In this document: positions 1 through 10,379 of the stretch, in pieces
Layout: each line of letters starts with the position of its first letter
Numbering within the stretch: position 1 is the first letter of the stretch
Origin: Mycoplana azooxidifex
Lineage (GTDB): Bacteria > Pseudomonadota > Alphaproteobacteria > Rhizobiales > Rhizobiaceae
NCBI RefSeq assembly: GCF_014196765.1
Contig: NZ_JACIEE010000002.1
Location: 434,001-498,000, forward strand
Direction: 5' to 3'
DNA: 64,000 nucleotides
Translations under genes and position numbers: made by a program
Notes under the pieces: model-generated
Databases searched by the model: none
What the model saw: only the letters and a program-made list of their open reading frames with translations
Told to the model about the DNA's origin: nothing

Positions 1-320
1 AAGAGGCTGAAACCGGAGAGGCCAGGATGCGCGGCGGCCGCCGGGCCGAAGAACCGGCCCAACCGGGTAGATGCGGCATCCTCGAACCCCGTCATGCCCT
101 CACCTCTGGTTAGTGGCGGCGGCGATTGGTCTCCTTCGAGACGCTGCATGATCTGGGCCTTCATCGTCAGGTCGTCTGCTTCGGAGGCGAGGGTCTGGTT
201 GATGTAGCCCACTTCGTCCTCGGGAACGCCAGCCGACCTGTCGATTCCTTGATCGGTCAGCCATTGCGCCGTCGCGCGGTCGAGTTGGACTTTACGAAAA
301 CCGTGTGCCCAATGTGAACG
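1..320 (-). other. Unrecognised open frame, cut by window edge
   Basis: The minus strand is open from 320 to the window edge (about 106 codons) after a TAG at 321-323. The reading (…QLDRATAQWLTDQGIDR…PEDEVGYINQTLASEADD…) looks like real protein in composition, with charged helices. There is no ATG, GTG or TTG near the beginning, and the first ATG is deep in the frame. It may be the body of a gene whose 5' end has been lost, next to another decayed gene at 530-838. I do not recognise the family. Confidence 0.2.
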
Positions 321-529
321 CTAGGGAATAGGCGCCGCAAACAGCGGGCGTCACCTGCTGCTCCCCGCCTATGTTCTAGTAAAACGATAGCATGGTTCAC
401 ATGCAATGTCGTCGCCGTTCAAATTGGGGCGGTGCGCGTGAGGGCGCTCTTGGGTATTGCGGAGATCCGCGGCTGGCGACCTCCGGCGTGGCGAAGGTGA
501 CGGGTCCCGGAAGCTTACCGCGTATGCCC

Positions 530-838
530 GGCCGGGCATCACTACTTTTTTGTCGTCGTTTCTGTGATTGCACATCTTATCGAGATCATGGTTTGGGCGG
601 TCGTGTACCGGCCGACGGGCCGAACTGCCGAGCTTCGAGGAAGCCGTCTATTTCTCGGCGATCACCTTCGCCACGATCGTTATGGCGACATCACGCCATC
701 CTCCGAGTGGCGGCGCGCAAGTCCATCGAAGGTATGAACGAAATCCTATTGTTCGGCTGGACCGCGGCATGTCTCTTCAAGGTATCGGAAACATGGTTCT
801 CGCGGCGGACGCCCATCAGAAGACCGATCGATCGTGAA
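530..838 (+). pseudogene. Relic of a 2-TM potassium channel gene
   Basis: This stretch is clearly homologous at DNA level to the intact channel gene at 14582-15025. Shared blocks include the segment before the pore helix (FEEAVYFSAITFATI), the sequence encoding the filter, and the end of the gene (FGWT.A.LFKVSE.WF, finishing in …CGATCGTGAAA). Compared with the intact copy it has lost one base inside the selectivity-filter codons: ATCGTTATGGC against ATCGGGTATGGC. A further frameshift lies just upstream, near 610-620. No single frame spans the protein, so it cannot make a channel. It is a decayed paralogue or leftover of a duplication. Confidence 0.8.
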
Positions 839-1214
839 AGTAACCGCTTACGGTGCGGGACGCGCCACAGGGGACACGAGGACCAGAGCTACGCAGCCAT
901 GAACGCCTGTCCCTCGCTTGGGGGGCTTCGATTGACGAGACCTACAATGGCTGGGCTTCGTGACCTGCTGGGCGAGTTCGGGGCAAGGTCTCAGCTCATC
1001 CTCGATGAAGCCCACCCGCGCCATGCGCCGGATTGCAGGCGGCTTCGAGCACCATCTGTACCTGTAGGCTAAGCCGCATAACGGCCATCTCGGGTCTCCT
1101 GCAATGAAATACATCCACTGCTTGAAACGCTTGCACAAGTGTGTACTATTACAAAATAACAGTGTGCATTTAGTCATATATCGGGTCGTCGGCCATCAGG
1201 TCGAGGGGGGCGCC
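839..1214. other. Intergenic stretch upstream of first antiporter
   Basis: I see no supportable gene here. The last 100 bases (about 1125-1180) are distinctly A+T-richer than the surroundings and probably hold the promoter of the antiporter gene starting at 1215. I could not fix -35/-10 boxes convincingly. Confidence 0.4.
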
Positions 1215-2906
1215 ATGATTGACTGGTTCGTGAACACACTTCGTACCTATCCTGAAATTGCAATATTTCTATCCTTGGCCCTCGGGTATTACTTCGGCTC
1301 CTTTACTTACAAGGGACTCGGCCTTGGAGCTGTAACTGCCACGCTTGTAGCTGCCGTGATCATCGGTCAGATAGGGATCACGATTTCGCCCCCTCTCAAG
1401 GCGACATTCTTTCTGATGTTCCTGTTTGCGATCGGCTACGGAGTGGGGCCGCAGTTCGTCCGCGGCATCGCGAAAGACGGCATACCGCAGGCATTGTTCG
1501 CCGCCGTCGTTTGCGTCTTTTGCCTCGGCGCACCCTATCTTGCAGCCAAGTTCGCGGGCTACGACGTTGGATCCGCGCTAGGCCTTTATGCCGGTTCACA
1601 GACCATATCCGCGTCGATGGGATTGGGAACGGACGCGATCAATCGCCTTGGCCTGCCGCCGGAAGAAACCAAGCGGCTGCTCGATGCAATGCCGGTGGCC
1701 TATGCCGTTACCTATATCTTCGGCACCGTCGGATCGGCCATCGTGCTGGCACTGTTCGGTCCTGCGCTTCTCGGCATCGACCTGGAGGCGGAATGCAAGC
1801 GATACGAGGCCGAGTTCGGTGGCAAGAAGGAACTGGGAGGTGCCGGTACGGCCTGGCATCACTACGAGCTGCGCGCATACCGCGTGCGCGAGGGTGGGCC
1901 GGTCGTGGGAAAGACGGCTCGTGCAGCCGAATCCCTTATTCCCGAGCAGCGCGTGTTCATCGAGCGCATCCGCCGCGGCGGGAAAATCGAGGACGCGACT
2001 GCGGATACCATCATCGAGGCAGGTGACATCGTTGCGGTGGCGGGTCGGCGGGACGTTCTGGTGAGCCTGATCGGCCACGCGGCGGAAGAGGTCGATGACC
2101 GTGAACTGCTGGCGGTGCCGGCCGAGGGCGTCGATGTCCTGGTCACCAACAAGGAGGCCAACGGAAAGACGCTGGCCGAGCTGGCGCAATGGCCGTCATC
2201 GCGCGGGGTCTTCCTGCGCCGGATCGCTCGTGGCGCCACCGCGACCGAAATCCCGATTCTTCCGAACACGCAGATCCATCGCGGCGACATCCTGACGATC
2301 GTCGGACGCACGCAGGACACGGCCGCAGCTGCAAAGGCTCTCGGTGTGGCGGATCGTCCAACCGACGTTGCCGATGTTGCGTTCATCGGCGCCGCTATTA
2401 CGATCGGCGCCCTGATCGGTGCACTCGTCTACAAGGTGGGCGATGTACCGTTTACGTTGTCGACGTCCGGCGGCGCCTTGATCTCGGGACTATTCTTCGG
2501 CTGGTTGCGTTCCGTGCGGCCGAAATTCGGACGGATTCCGACGTCCACGGTCTGGTTCATGAATTCGGTCGGCCTGAACGTCTTCATTGCCGTGGTGGGC
2601 ATCTCCTCGGGACCGGGATTTGTAGCCGGCCTGCAGCAACTCGGCTTCAGCCTGTTTCTGTGGGGCATTTTTGCAACGACCGTGCCTCTGGTGCTCGCCA
2701 TGTATGTCGGGAAATACGTGTTCCGGTTCCATCCCGCCATTTTGCTGGGGTGCTGCTCGGGGGCGCGCACGACGACCGCTTCGCTCGGCATGATCAACGA
2801 CCGCGCCAAGAGCCAGATCCCCGGCCTTGGCTATACCGTCACCTATGCGGTCGGAAATACGCTGCTGACCATCTGGGGAATGGTTCTTGTGATGCTGATG
2901 ACCTAG
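1215..2906 (+). CDS. AspT-type amino-acid antiporter (AAE family), copy 1
   Basis: Protein of 563 residues with the AspT/YidE layout: an N-terminal block of membrane helices (about 1-180), two cytoplasmic TrkA-C/RCK-C domains (about 210-370, with [13 protein letters not shown] and [14 protein letters not shown]), then a second helix block. The family includes the electrogenic aspartate:alanine exchanger, which imports aspartate and exports the decarboxylation product. The start ATG at 1215 follows GAGGGGGGC. The frame stays open to a GTG/ATG about 110 bases earlier, but that extension is not hydrophobic and lacks a ribosome site. Tandem with a PLP decarboxylase (3093) and a paralogue (6022), all on the plus strand. 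The substrate is inferred from context only. Confidence 0.88.
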   Translation: MIDWFVNTLRTYPEIAIFLSLALGYYFGSFTYKGLGLGAVTATLVAAVIIGQIGITISPPLKATFFLMFLFAIGYGVGPQFVRGIAKDGIPQALFAAVVCVFCLGAPYLAAKFAGYDVGSALGLYAGSQTISASMGLGTDAINRLGLPPEETKRLLDAMPVAYAVTYIFGTVGSAIVLALFGPALLGIDLEAECKRYEAEFGGKKELGGAGTAWHHYELRAYRVREGGPVVGKTARAAESLIPEQRVFIERIRRGGKIEDATADTIIEAGDIVAVAGRRDVLVSLIGHAAEEVDDRELLAVPAEGVDVLVTNKEANGKTLAELAQWPSSRGVFLRRIARGATATEIPILPNTQIHRGDILTIVGRTQDTAAAAKALGVADRPTDVADVAFIGAAITIGALIGALVYKVGDVPFTLSTSGGALISGLFFGWLRSVRPKFGRIPTSTVWFMNSVGLNVFIAVVGISSGPGFVAGLQQLGFSLFLWGIFATTVPLVLAMYVGKYVFRFHPAILLGCCSGARTTTASLGMINDRAKSQIPGLGYTVTYAVGNTLLTIWGMVLVMLMT

Positions 2907-3092
2907 TCCATCGATCGCCCCTGGATTGTTTTGCACTTTGGAATTGGAGCGCTGCGGTGCAGCGTCGGGGTGTGCCGGGTGTCCAAGGGGAAACGCCTTC
3001 ACTTCGCTACAGCATTCGCAGCCGCGACACGTCCACGATGGCGATGCCTGGCCAGCTGAGTGTTCAATGAAAACCGACGTTGGGAGCGTACG

Positions 3093-5804
3093 ATGCCACG
3101 AAAGACCGCACGTGTTGACCAATTCCTGTTGATACATTCTGCACGTGCCGACAGTTGGCGCGAGATCACCACACTCGCCGACGCCTGGGCAGCCGACTGC
3201 GGCGACAGGGCGGTGCTTGAGGCGGCGCTTGCGGATATGGAAGCGGCGGAGGAATATCACGCCTATCCGGGGACGCGACTGCTGGCAGCACTGGCAGAAC
3301 GCATCGCGACAAACGATGCCGGCGGCACGGCGAAGCTCGCGCGCCGCATCTCCAACGGGCTGCTCACCCATGCCTATCGCGGGCGACCGGGCGAATGGGA
3401 TGTCCATGACGAGATGTCGGCGAGCGAGACGGCCGACATCATTCCTCACGGGGCGGGCGAGGCTGCAGGGCATCGCCCCTATTTCGAGGTGCTATTCGTC
3501 AACAGCCAGCCGGCCTCGCGGTGGGCCGCGTTCGCCACGGCGATCCGCAAGCTTCGCCGGCCGGAAGACACGTTCGTCTACGAACCCATCCTCGTCGGCT
3601 CCTTCGAGGATGCTTTCTGCGCCGTGGCGTTGAACCCCGATATCATTTCGGTGGTGCTTGCCGAGGGCTTCCCGTATCGGTCGCGCCACGATGCGCCGGT
3701 GCTACGCTCCGTGCTTGATCCGTTGGGCGAAACGGAGGGACCGGACATGTCGGCGCTGCGGCTCTCGCATGCACTCAAACGCATTCGGCCGGAACTCGAT
3801 GTCTACCTGCTGTCGGACCGCCAGGTCGAGAAGCTTGCCGGCGACCCGGCCGCCGATGCCGTGCGGCGCATATTCTACGCGGTCGAGGAGCCCCTCGAGT
3901 TGCATCTCGCCATCATGGAAGGCGTGCAGGAGCGCTACGAGACTCCGTTCTTCGACAACCTGAAGAAATATGCGCGCCGGCCAATCGGCACGTTCCATGC
4001 GCTGCCGATTGCCCGCGGAAAGTCGGTCTTCAGGTCCGGATGGATTCGCGACATGGGCGAATTCTACGGCCTCAACCTGTTCCTGGCAGAAAGCAGCGCG
4101 ACGACGGGCGGCCTCGATAGCCTCCTGGAACCCACCGGCAACATCAAGCGCTCGCAGGAACTGGCGGCGCGAGCCTTCGGCGCCGACCACGTGTTCTTCG
4201 TGACGAACGGCACCTCAACCTCGAACAAGATGGCCGTGCAGGCGTTGCTGGCGCCCGGCGACATCGCCGTGGTCGACCGAAACTGCCACAAGTCGCACCA
4301 CTACGGCATGGTGATGACCGGCGCACAGCCCTATTACGTCGAGGCCTTTCCGATGACGGAATACTCGATGTATGGCGCCGTGCCGCTCGCAACCATCAAG
4401 CGCGCGCTGCTGGCACTGAAGGCAGAGGGTCGTCTCGACCGGCTGAAGCTACTCGATCTGACCAACTGCACCTTCGATGGGCACATGTACAATGTCAGGC
4501 GCGTGATGGAGGAATGCCTCGCCATCAAGCCGGACCTCATCTTCCTCTGGGACGAGGCGTGGTCCGGGTTCGCCCGCTTCTCGCCATTCCTGCGTCCCCG
4601 TACCGCCATGGGGGCGGCAGCGGATATCGAGGAATGGCTGCGGGATCCGGCGTCGGTCACGGCCTATGAAAAGCAACGCGCGGACCTCGGCGACGACCCA
4701 TCCGACGAGGCGCTGCTCGCCGCCCGCCTGATCCCCGATCCGCGTCTCGTGCGTCTTCGTGTCTACCAGACCAATTCCACGCACAAATCGATGTCGGCGA
4801 TCCGGCAAGGCTCCATGCTGCTCGTCAAGGACGTGGATTTCCACACGGTGGAGGCGCAGTTCCACGAGGCGGTGTTCACGCACGCCTCCACCAGCCCGAA
4901 CCAGCAATTGATCGCCAGCCTCGACGTGGCCCGCCGGCAGATGGAACTCGAGGGCTATGGACTGGTGATGAACGCGATCGAGATCGGGCTCAAGATCCGC
5001 CGCGCTGTCAACGAACATGAGTTGATCTCGAAGTACTTCCACGTCCTCGGCGCCGACGCGATGATCCCCGCCGAATACCGCCAGTCCGGCTTTACCGATT
5101 ACCTTGCGCCCGGTACGACCTGGGCCACGGTGGTCAAGGCGATGCGGGAAGACGAGTTCTATCTGGATCCCACGCGCATGACGCTGGTCTGCGGAACGGC
5201 GGGCTTCGACGGCACCCAGTTCAAAGGACTACTGGCAAGCAAATACGACATCCAGCTCAACAAGACGTCGCGCAACAGCGTGCTGCTGCAGTCGAACATC
5301 AACAACACGCGAAGCGACGCCGCCCACCTCATCCGGGTTCTGGTCGAGATCTGTCACGGCATCGAGAAGCGCCTGGCCGATGGCGGGGAGGAAGAGCGCG
5401 CTGCCTTCGACGCCCGCGTCAAGTCGCTGATGACCGACGTGCCGGACCTTCCCAATTTCAGCCATTTCCATGAGCTGTATCGCAGTGACGCCGGGCGGAC
5501 GACGCCGGAGGGCGACATTCGCAACGCCTTCTTCCATGCCTATGACGCCTCGGTCTGCGAATATGTGCCGCTTGCCGGTGCCGAGTGCGACAGGCGGCTG
5601 CGCGAGGGACCGGAGATGGTATCGGCCAACTTCGTCATTCCCTACCCGCCCGGGTTTCCCATCATGGTGCCCGGCCAGGTGCTGACGCAGGAGACGATCG
5701 ACTTCATGCGCAAGCTGGATGTGAAGGAGATCCACGGATACGAGAAAATGAAAGGGCTGAAGCTGGTCAAACCTGACGCTGTCGCTGCCAGGACAAGGCG
5801 TTGA
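3093..5804 (+). CDS. Orn/Lys/Arg-family PLP decarboxylase, unusually long
   Basis: Protein of 903 residues; biodegradative Orn/Lys/Arg decarboxylases are usually about 710-760. Fold-type-I PLP features are visible: FFVTNGTSTSNK (cofactor phosphate region), DEAWSGFARF (the conserved Asp), and NSTHKSMSAIRQGS with the Schiff-base lysine near residue 565. A wing-like N-terminal domain (FEVLFVNSQP…) is preceded by roughly 110 extra residues. An acidic insert of about 50 residues comes just before the STHK motif. The ATG at 3093 has TGGGAG six bases upstream; an in-frame GTG lies at 3060. The gene sits between two AspT-type antiporters, which suggests a substrate/product exchange cycle that removes protons. 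Arginine, lysine, ornithine or another amino acid are all possible substrates. Confidence 0.85.
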   Translation: MPRKTARVDQFLLIHSARADSWREITTLADAWAADCGDRAVLEAALADMEAAEEYHAYPGTRLLAALAERIATNDAGGTAKLARRISNGLLTHAYRGRPGEWDVHDEMSASETADIIPHGAGEAAGHRPYFEVLFVNSQPASRWAAFATAIRKLRRPEDTFVYEPILVGSFEDAFCAVALNPDIISVVLAEGFPYRSRHDAPVLRSVLDPLGETEGPDMSALRLSHALKRIRPELDVYLLSDRQVEKLAGDPAADAVRRIFYAVEEPLELHLAIMEGVQERYETPFFDNLKKYARRPIGTFHALPIARGKSVFRSGWIRDMGEFYGLNLFLAESSATTGGLDSLLEPTGNIKRSQELAARAFGADHVFFVTNGTSTSNKMAVQALLAPGDIAVVDRNCHKSHHYGMVMTGAQPYYVEAFPMTEYSMYGAVPLATIKRALLALKAEGRLDRLKLLDLTNCTFDGHMYNVRRVMEECLAIKPDLIFLWDEAWSGFARFSPFLRPRTAMGAAADIEEWLRDPASVTAYEKQRADLGDDPSDEALLAARLIPDPRLVRLRVYQTNSTHKSMSAIRQGSMLLVKDVDFHTVEAQFHEAVFTHASTSPNQQLIASLDVARRQMELEGYGLVMNAIEIGLKIRRAVNEHELISKYFHVLGADAMIPAEYRQSGFTDYLAPGTTWATVVKAMREDEFYLDPTRMTLVCGTAGFDGTQFKGLLASKYDIQLNKTSRNSVLLQSNINNTRSDAAHLIRVLVEICHGIEKRLADGGEEERAAFDARVKSLMTDVPDLPNFSHFHELYRSDAGRTTPEGDIRNAFFHAYDASVCEYVPLAGAECDRRLREGPEMVSANFVIPYPPGFPIMVPGQVLTQETIDFMRKLDVKEIHGYEKMKGLKLVKPDAVAARTRR

Positions 5805-6021
5805 GCCTTGAGCAGGGACCGGCAACGCAGACCTCCCTGGATCGTTCTCGCCAGAGGGTATTGCGGCTTGCGCGCAGCCGGGGCGGTGCCGCGCACGGGA
5901 GCGGTTGCGATCCGGCTTGACATGCTGATCTGATACGAAGGTCTGGGAAGGGGTCGGCTGGCTCTCAGCGGTTGCTCTGAAGCACAAGCCGGTGGCCGTG
6001 TAAAAGGGGGCTGGTCTGGTC

Positions 6022-7710
6022 ATGGCTTGGTTGGAGCAATTCCTTGTAAAGTATCCCGAGCTAGCCGTGTTCCTCGCGATCAGCATCGGCTACCTGATTG
6101 GTGGCATCAAGTTCCGTGGCTTCGCCCTGGGGCCCGTTACCGGCTCGCTGTTTGCCGGGATTCTGATTGGGCAGTTTGCCCATGTGCCGGTGTCGGGCAC
6201 GGCAAAGTCGTTCCTGTTCCTGCTTTTCCTCTTCGGCATCGGCTATTCGGTCGGGCCGCAGTTTCTTCAAGCCTTGAAGCGCGACGGAATGAAGCCGGTG
6301 CTGCTGGCGGTGATCGTCTGCGTTTCGGGCCTCCTCACCGCCATTGTCGTAGCCAAGATACTTGGCCTCGATCCGGGATTTTCTGCCGGGCTCCTTTCGG
6401 GCGCGCTCACCGAGAGCCCTGCCATGGGCACGGCCACGGAGGCCATCAACGCGCTCCCCATTCCGGAGGCCGACCGGGCGCGGTTCGTGGCGCATATCGC
6501 AGTTGCGGATGCCGTCTGCTACGTGTTCGGAGCTGTCGGGGTGATCCTGTTCTGCAGCGCCGTCGGCCCCAGACTGCTTGGCATCGATCTGGCTGCCGAG
6601 GCGCTCAAGCTGGAGCAAGAGCTGGGTATTAGTCGGAAAGCACCGGGTGTGGAATCGGCCTGGCATATGTTCGAGATGCGCGCCTATCGGATCGCGGAGG
6701 GTGCGCCAATTGTCGGTCTGTCTCTGAGGGCCGCCGAGGAACGGTCTCCGGAACTCCGGCTTTTCGTCCAGCGCATCCGGCGCAATGGTGCCATACTCGA
6801 GGCTGAGCCGGATCTCGTGATCGAGCCCGGGGATGTCGTTGCGGTTTCCGGCCGCCGGGAGGTATTGGTCAATGTGCTCGAGGCGCGCGCCGAGGAAGTG
6901 GAGGATCGTCAGTTGCTCGATATCCCGGTCTCGATCGCTGACGTGCTCGTGACCCGCCCGGACCTTGGCGGTCGGAGCATCGATGACGTTACAAAGGAGG
7001 AATGGACACGGAGCGTCTATCTCCGCAGCATTTCGCGCGGCGGTCAGGAGATCCCCATAGCGCCAGGGATCAGGGTCGAACGTGGCGACATCCTGCGATT
7101 GGTCGGTCCGGAATCTCAAGTATCGCGCGCTGCCGAGCGTGTCGGCGTGGTCGTCGCGCCGACAACGGCCACAGATTTCTTCGTCCTCGGCCTTGCGATC
7201 TTCCTTGGCGGCCTTGTCGGCGTCCTCGTCACCATCCCGATCGGCGACATGCGGATCTCGCTCAGCACCAGCGTCGGGACACTGCTGGCGGGTCTTCTTG
7301 TGGGACATCTGCGCACCCGCTTCCCCTTGTTCGGCCGGATACCGGACGCGGCTGTGTCACTTATGACGGCGCTCGGCCTTGCGGCCTTCGTCGCGATGAC
7401 GGGCCTGCATGCCGGACCCGTTTTCGTATCCGCCATAGCCGAAGCGGGAATCGGCCTGTTGTTCGGCGGTATGATCGTCACCCTTGTACCCATGATCATA
7501 GGGCTTTACGCCGGTCGCTACCTGCTGCGCATGAACCCGATATTGCTGCTGGGGGGATTGGCCGGAGCACAAACGATGACGGCCGGCATGGCGGCCGTCC
7601 AGGACAGATCGGGCAGCACGGTTGCCGTTCTCGGCTACACGCCGGCCGTGCCGATAGGACACATCCTGCTGACTACCTGGGGAACGGTGATCGTCGGCAT
7701 CATGGCCTGA
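6022..7710 (+). CDS. AspT-type amino-acid antiporter (AAE family), copy 2
   Basis: Protein of 562 residues, paralogous over its whole length to the gene at 1215: matching first helix (FL…YPELAVFLAISIGYLIGG), GIGYSVGPQF, paired TrkA-C domains (AYRIAEGAPIVG, GDVVAVSGRREVLV) and a C-terminal helix block ending …ILLTTWGTVIVGIMA. The order antiporter-decarboxylase-antiporter, with gaps of 186 and 217 bases, suggests a single transcription unit or one regulon. The copies differ enough that they may handle different substrate/product pairs, for example one for the large decarboxylase and one for AspD at 11437. The ribosome site (AGGGGG at about 6005) is rather distant from the ATG. Confidence 0.88.
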   Translation: MAWLEQFLVKYPELAVFLAISIGYLIGGIKFRGFALGPVTGSLFAGILIGQFAHVPVSGTAKSFLFLLFLFGIGYSVGPQFLQALKRDGMKPVLLAVIVCVSGLLTAIVVAKILGLDPGFSAGLLSGALTESPAMGTATEAINALPIPEADRARFVAHIAVADAVCYVFGAVGVILFCSAVGPRLLGIDLAAEALKLEQELGISRKAPGVESAWHMFEMRAYRIAEGAPIVGLSLRAAEERSPELRLFVQRIRRNGAILEAEPDLVIEPGDVVAVSGRREVLVNVLEARAEEVEDRQLLDIPVSIADVLVTRPDLGGRSIDDVTKEEWTRSVYLRSISRGGQEIPIAPGIRVERGDILRLVGPESQVSRAAERVGVVVAPTTATDFFVLGLAIFLGGLVGVLVTIPIGDMRISLSTSVGTLLAGLLVGHLRTRFPLFGRIPDAAVSLMTALGLAAFVAMTGLHAGPVFVSAIAEAGIGLLFGGMIVTLVPMIIGLYAGRYLLRMNPILLLGGLAGAQTMTAGMAAVQDRSGSTVAVLGYTPAVPIGHILLTTWGTVIVGIMA

Positions 7711-7826
7711 TTTGCGCTGCATCGAACCACGCGTCCACGTGCAGGCTACACGCAAGGGTACGATGGCGTTGCGGCAACGCCGGTCACCCGGTCCCGCGCT
7801 ACGAAGAGCAGGGAAGAGGTCGATTA

Positions 7827-8873
7827 TCAGAAGTTCCGCTGGAAGCGAACGACGCCGCCCCAGTTCTTTGCCTCCGGCCCGTCCTTTTCATCCATGTCGT
7901 TTCGGTAGTTGAGTTCCGGTGTGATGGTGAAACCGGGCACGACCTTATAGGCAATGTTCAGCGCACCTTCCGCGTCGCCGCCCTCGTCGAAGTTGGCCGA
8001 GATGTTGATCGCCGCCTTGTCTGTCAGTTCATAGGTTCCCCCGACCCAAAGGGCCCAGTCGCCATCCCAGTTGGTGTAGACGTTCCGCTCGTCGCCATCC
8101 GTGTTCCACCCGCCCATGGCGAAGACAGAGACAGGCCCGAACGTTCCGTCCAGGCGAAGCTTCAGTGCGCCGGACTCTGTTTCGTCGACATAGGCACCGA
8201 CGAAACGGGCCTGGAAGACCTCCGCCTCGTAGCCAATCCCGCCGACAACGTCGGGCATATAGTTGTCGTCGCCGTCTACGGTCGGTTCGTTATCGCTATC
8301 GTCTTCGACCGATACGGCCAGAGACAGGCCCGTAGCACTTTCATAGGTGTAGCGGATCTGGTTCCGGCCGAAATCGCCGTAGTCGACATCGTACCAGTCG
8401 TTGATCGTGGCGCCGGCATCACCCATGAATTCTGTATAGAGCGTGTCGGAGAAACCGAGGCGGAAGCCCGCCAGCTCGATATACATGTTCTCCATGTTGA
8501 TGCTGGAGCCGGTGTTGTCGTCGCGGTTGATCTCGGCCTCCGAATAGGTCTTCAGCGCGCCGTATTCCGTATCGGCGGCTGTGCTGATGCGAAGGGTGAA
8601 GCGGGTGCGGGTGAACCAGGAGTCGCCGCCGCCGCCGGGGTAGGTGTTCTGCGGATTGACGTCACCGCCTTCGACGTCGAAGCGAACATACCCGCCGAGC
8701 TTGAGGCAAGTCTCCGTGCCGGGAATGTAGAAGTAGCCTTCGCCGAATGCGTCGCACACGCGAACATACTCCATCGGCTCGGGTTCGGCTGCGACGATCG
8801 CATCGGCAGCGTGCGCGCCGGAAACCGCAGCAAGCGCCGCTCCCGTGCACAGAAGAAAGCCCTTGAACTCCAT
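7827..8873 (-). CDS. Outer-membrane porin, Omp2b/RopA family
   Basis: Protein of 348 residues with a signal peptide (MEFKGFLLCTGAALAAVSGAHA) and the rhizobial/Brucella porin hallmark near the N-terminus (YVRVCDAFGEGYFYIPGTE, then C-LKLGGYVRFD). It ends in a terminal phenylalanine (VVRFQRNF), as expected for a beta-barrel recognised by the Bam machinery. The start is the ATG at 8873, preceded by GTGGAGGCAGAA. An upstream in-frame ATG would bury the signal peptide. It faces the antiporter gene convergently. Porins of this family pass small hydrophilic solutes, so this one could admit amino acids to the neighbouring exchangers; that link is inference. Confidence 0.9.
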   Translation of the reverse strand: MEFKGFLLCTGAALAAVSGAHAADAIVAAEPEPMEYVRVCDAFGEGYFYIPGTETCLKLGGYVRFDVEGGDVNPQNTYPGGGGDSWFTRTRFTLRISTAADTEYGALKTYSEAEINRDDNTGSSINMENMYIELAGFRLGFSDTLYTEFMGDAGATINDWYDVDYGDFGRNQIRYTYESATGLSLAVSVEDDSDNEPTVDGDDNYMPDVVGGIGYEAEVFQARFVGAYVDETESGALKLRLDGTFGPVSVFAMGGWNTDGDERNVYTNWDGDWALWVGGTYELTDKAAINISANFDEGGDAEGALNIAYKVVPGFTITPELNYRNDMDEKDGPEAKNWGGVVRFQRNF

Positions 8874-9143
8874 TTCTGCCTCCACTCCCTGTACGCGCCG
8901 ATTCGGCGGAAAGCTTAGCTTTAACCCGCTTTCAATTGGGCACAAGTTCGGAATTGTTCGCGAACGCCTTCGCCTTTCTCAGAAAAATTCACGAGCATGT
9001 AATATTGCCACCGATAACTACCTGAGGATGCTTCCGGTTGAAGCTCTCTACCAAAAAAATGGTGCCTCTTTTACTTTCATGCGCCGACATCGGCGCTCGG
9101 AGGAAACGCTCATGGGCCCAGCGATCGCACGATCCAGCCATCC

Positions 9144-10376
9144 TCAATGCCCGCCAAGCACCAGCGTCTGGATCGGAAGCAGTATCGCCTGCATGCGGAG
9201 GATCATCGCATGGACGAGCGCCACCGTGTCTACGACATGGAGAAACAGCCATCGGGAAGTACTGATATTCGGATCGTCGAGCGCATGGTGGTTGTTGGTG
9301 TAGGCGTTGGCGATGCAGCTCCCTCCGGGCGGGACGCCCTCCAGCCCTCCAGCGAAGAGCGGTTCCATGAAGACGGTGATTGTCCCGGGCTGTGCCAATT
9401 GCTGAACATCGATCAGCTGATCGGTGGGCCGGAGCTGCCCCGCGGCGATGACATCCTGGACCTGGGTGACCACGAGCGGGATGATGGAATACGGCTTGCC
9501 GATGCAGGTCGCCTCGCCAATCATGCCGACTTTCATGACCTGCGCCTCGATCTGGCCGAAGCCGGCAATCAAGGCAACGCGACCGGCCTCGGCGGGCACC
9601 AGAATGCCGGCGGGCCGCAGCATGGTGTTGACGACGTCGCCGGGGCGAAGCGTGAACTGTTGAACGGTGCCGGCCACGCCAGCACGTACAAGCGTCTTGT
9701 CCAGTTCCACCTGAGCCTGCGCCAGGGCGGCTTCGGCGCTGGCTTTCTGGGCGGGAAGCAGAGAGCTGATCTTGGTCTGCAGCGTCTGCTTATTTGCCGT
9801 TGCGGCATCGACGGCCCCCAGGCGTCCTTCGACCGCGACCCGAAGGCGCTCGATCTCCCGCACGGACACGACGTTTGCATTGCGCGCCATCAGTTCCGAC
9901 TTCGTTTCCAGTTCGTCCACCGCCTGCTGATAGGCACCACGCGCCTGCTGGATAAGTCCGTCCGCCGCCGCCAGCTCGGTCTGAGCGACAAGGGTCTCGG
10001 CCTCGATCTCGGCGATCTGCCGACGTGCCGTCTCGAGGGCTGCTTCCTGCTCGGAACTGTCGAGCCGGAAGAGCGGCGCCCCCTTCTCCACCGTCTGATT
10101 CAGTCCGACAAAGACTTCGGCCACGCGGCCGCTGGCCTCCGGCAGTATGCTGACCGTGCGGAAGATCGCAGTGACATTCTTGGTAGACGGGTGGAAGTAG
10201 AAGATCAGCGTGATCAGCGAAATGGTCAGCACGAGGCAGGCCGTGATCCCCCAGCGCAGCTCGTACCACATGCTGTAGAGCGTAATTTCCCGTCCGATCC
10301 GCTTGCCCTGAACGTAGCGACGGAACAGATAGTCCGGGAGGATCGTCAACAGGGAGCAGAGCATCAGCTCAAGCAT
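9144..10376 (-). CDS. HlyD-family membrane-fusion (adaptor) protein
   Basis: Protein of 410 residues with one membrane anchor near residues 45-62 (ITACLVLTISLITLIFYF), a biotinyl-lipoyl-like hairpin (VSILPEASGRVAEVFVGLNQTVEKGAPLF), a long coiled coil (about 110-230) and the second lipoyl half (VRAGVAGTVQQFTLRPGDVV). This is the YibH/YiaV type of adaptor. No ABC, RND or MFS pump adjoins it. Its partner is the small membrane protein just upstream (10380-10790), whose stop lies 3 bases before this ATG, so they are co-transcribed and probably co-translated. The reverse strand is also open over the same span but is a mirror frame. Confidence 0.85.
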   Translation of the reverse strand: MLELMLCSLLTILPDYLFRRYVQGKRIGREITLYSMWYELRWGITACLVLTISLITLIFYFHPSTKNVTAIFRTVSILPEASGRVAEVFVGLNQTVEKGAPLFRLDSSEQEAALETARRQIAEIEAETLVAQTELAAADGLIQQARGAYQQAVDELETKSELMARNANVVSVREIERLRVAVEGRLGAVDAATANKQTLQTKISSLLPAQKASAEAALAQAQVELDKTLVRAGVAGTVQQFTLRPGDVVNTMLRPAGILVPAEAGRVALIAGFGQIEAQVMKVGMIGEATCIGKPYSIIPLVVTQVQDVIAAGQLRPTDQLIDVQQLAQPGTITVFMEPLFAGGLEGVPPGGSCIANAYTNNHHALDDPNISTSRWLFLHVVDTVALVHAMILRMQAILLPIQTLVLGGH

Positions 10377-10379
10377 TGA

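Noticed and set aside
9147-10379. 410-codon open frame on the plus strand opposite the HlyD gene
   Set aside because: Exact mirror of the HlyD gene in codon phase, with His/Arg/Asp-rich composition and no family. The minus strand has clear HlyD features.
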